A stretch of DNA of 31,861 nucleotides from a virus, in the IMG/VR virus record IMGVR_UViG_3300023184_000361, positions 1 through 31,861 of that record; one strand, written 5' to 3'. The notes beneath the pieces were generated by a model. That model was not told the origin of the DNA, did not search any database, and saw only the letters and a list, made by a program, of their open reading frames with translations. A program made the position numbers and the translations under genes. Shown here one piece after another: positions 30,940 to 31,861 of this stretch; the first letter of the stretch is position 1, and each line of letters opens with the position of its first letter.

Positions 30940-31861
30940 ATGGCTGATAATTTTAATAAGCAAGATCTTCAAGATAATACCGGAGAATTAAATAAATTTA
31001 ATGATTCATTACGTGAATCTATAGATTTGTCTAGATCTTTATCTAAAAATGTTAAATCTGTTACTGATGCTCTTAAACTTTCTAAAGGAGCTAACAGTGA
31101 ACTTTACGCTGATTTAGGTAAATATAATGATGCTTTAAAACAAGCCCAAAGTTTATCTAAAAGGTTACTTACTGGGCGTGTGAAAGAATTAGAAGTATCT
31201 ACTGCTTTATCAAATATTCAAAAGACTTATGGAGAGTATATAGCTCGAAATAATAAATCATTTGGTGAAAGAGGTAGATTTACTATAAGACAAAAAAGTC
31301 TCCAAGAAGAACTTAATAAATTAGCCGATAAAGAAGTTAAACGTCAAGAGGATATAGCTAATGCTGATGCTCGTATTGATAGTCTTAGACGTAATTTAGC
31401 AAATCAAGAGGAAATCCGAAACGCTACAATATCTTCTACTCAACGAAAGATAGAAGAAAGAGCAGTTCAAGCTATTAAAACCCAAATTAAAGAAGAATCT
31501 GAACTCATCAGAGTTATTGAAGGTGGAGCTAAAAATAATGAAAGAATAATCACTAGGAAAACTCAAGAGCTAGAAAAAGTTAATGAGATACTAGAAGCTC
31601 ATGAAGGCATCCAACGCCAATATGAAGATGAGATAAAAGCTAATGAAATTCTTCTTGATCAAGTTAAAAAACAAAATTTACAATATAGACTTACTAAAGG
31701 AGGAATTGATGGTTTATCTAGTGGATTAAAAGATATCAAAGCCTTACTCAACCCGTTCTCAGCCATATTTGAATTTATTAAAAAAATAGCATTTGGTGCC
31801 TCTGATCAAGTAGTAAGAATACAAAAAGGTTTAGTTGCAAGTAAAGAAGAAGCATATGCTT
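30940..31861 (+). CDS. N-terminal part of a coiled-coil tape-measure-like protein (3' truncated)
   Basis: ATG at 30940 begins a frame that stays open to the window end (307 codons visible). The visible part is almost entirely helical and highly charged, e.g. DLSRSLSKNVKSVTDALKLS (about 29-48), KSLQEELNKLADKEVKRQED (about 118-137) and ERIITRKTQELEKVNEILEA. Near the end a more hydrophobic segment, LLNPFSAIFEFIKKIAFGAS (about 269-288), may begin the hydrophobic region usual in tape measures. Long coiled coils, placement after a gp26-type gene with a possible frameshift, and being 3' of the tube gene all fit a tail tape measure, which sets tail length. In T4 this role is played by gp29. The start has no Shine-Dalgarno sequence, like its neighbours. 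The rest lies outside the window. Confidence 0.7.
   Translation, partial: MADNFNKQDLQDNTGELNKFNDSLRESIDLSRSLSKNVKSVTDALKLSKGANSELYADLGKYNDALKQAQSLSKRLLTGRVKELEVSTALSNIQKTYGEYIARNNKSFGERGRFTIRQKSLQEELNKLADKEVKRQEDIANADARIDSLRRNLANQEEIRNATISSTQRKIEERAVQAIKTQIKEESELIRVIEGGAKNNERIITRKTQELEKVNEILEAHEGIQRQYEDEIKANEILLDQVKKQNLQYRLTKGGIDGLSSGLKDIKALLNPFSAIFEFIKKIAFGASDQVVRIQKGLVASKEEAYA

Overview
The window is a late, structural-gene block of a large contractile-tailed phage (T4-like myovirus), probably an environmental phage not closely related to a laboratory model. Every supported gene is on the + strand. The DNA is strongly AT-rich, and genes are packed with 1-3 base gaps or TAATG stop/start overlaps. 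There is no integrase, replication gene, tRNA or CRISPR array in view. Almost no start codon has a Shine-Dalgarno sequence; starts follow A/T-rich bases instead. This fits a Bacteroidota host, whose translation largely ignores Shine-Dalgarno, but the host is an inference.

Layout. (1) 1-3281, head assembly: a C-terminal fragment, two Lys/Glu-rich proteins, the gp21-type prohead protease, a DUF5856-like helical protein, a small beta protein and a 48-residue basic protein, closed by a strong terminator. (2) 3322-6261: a structured leader, the acidic scaffold (gp22) and the major capsid protein (gp23), closed by a second terminator. (3) 6263-8184: a PhoH-type ATPase and three small genes, one with a collagen-like segment. 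(4) 8259-23263, about 15 kb of host-contact or surface genes: a 1801-residue protein built from repeated domains on Pro/Ser/Thr linkers, a trypsin-like serine protease with a complete triad, a second Pro/Ser/Thr-linked protein, several Ala/Ser and Thr-Gly-Ser repeat fibre proteins, and three tandem paralogous glycine-rich proteins. (5) 23331-29807, neck and tail: gp13-, gp14- and gp15-like connector candidates, a zinc-ribbon protein, a helical protein, tail sheath (gp18), tail tube (gp19) and a small helical protein, closed by a third terminator. (6) 29903-31861: a gp26-type baseplate/tail-assembly protein, an overlapping +1-frame ORF without a usable start, and the beginning of a coiled-coil, tape-measure-like protein.

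The genes would work together as follows. The protease, scaffold and capsid genes build and mature the head. The neck genes join head to tail. Sheath, tube, gp26 and the tape-measure candidate build the contractile tail. The 15 kb block supplies fibres and adhesins.

Two signals stand out. A recurring ATATTTAT box lies ahead of most transcription-unit candidates and directly after all three clear terminators, so it is a good candidate phage late promoter. The gp26-like gene and the next ORF overlap exactly at a run of seven T, which looks like a programmed frameshift making an extended tail-assembly protein just upstream of the tape-measure gene.
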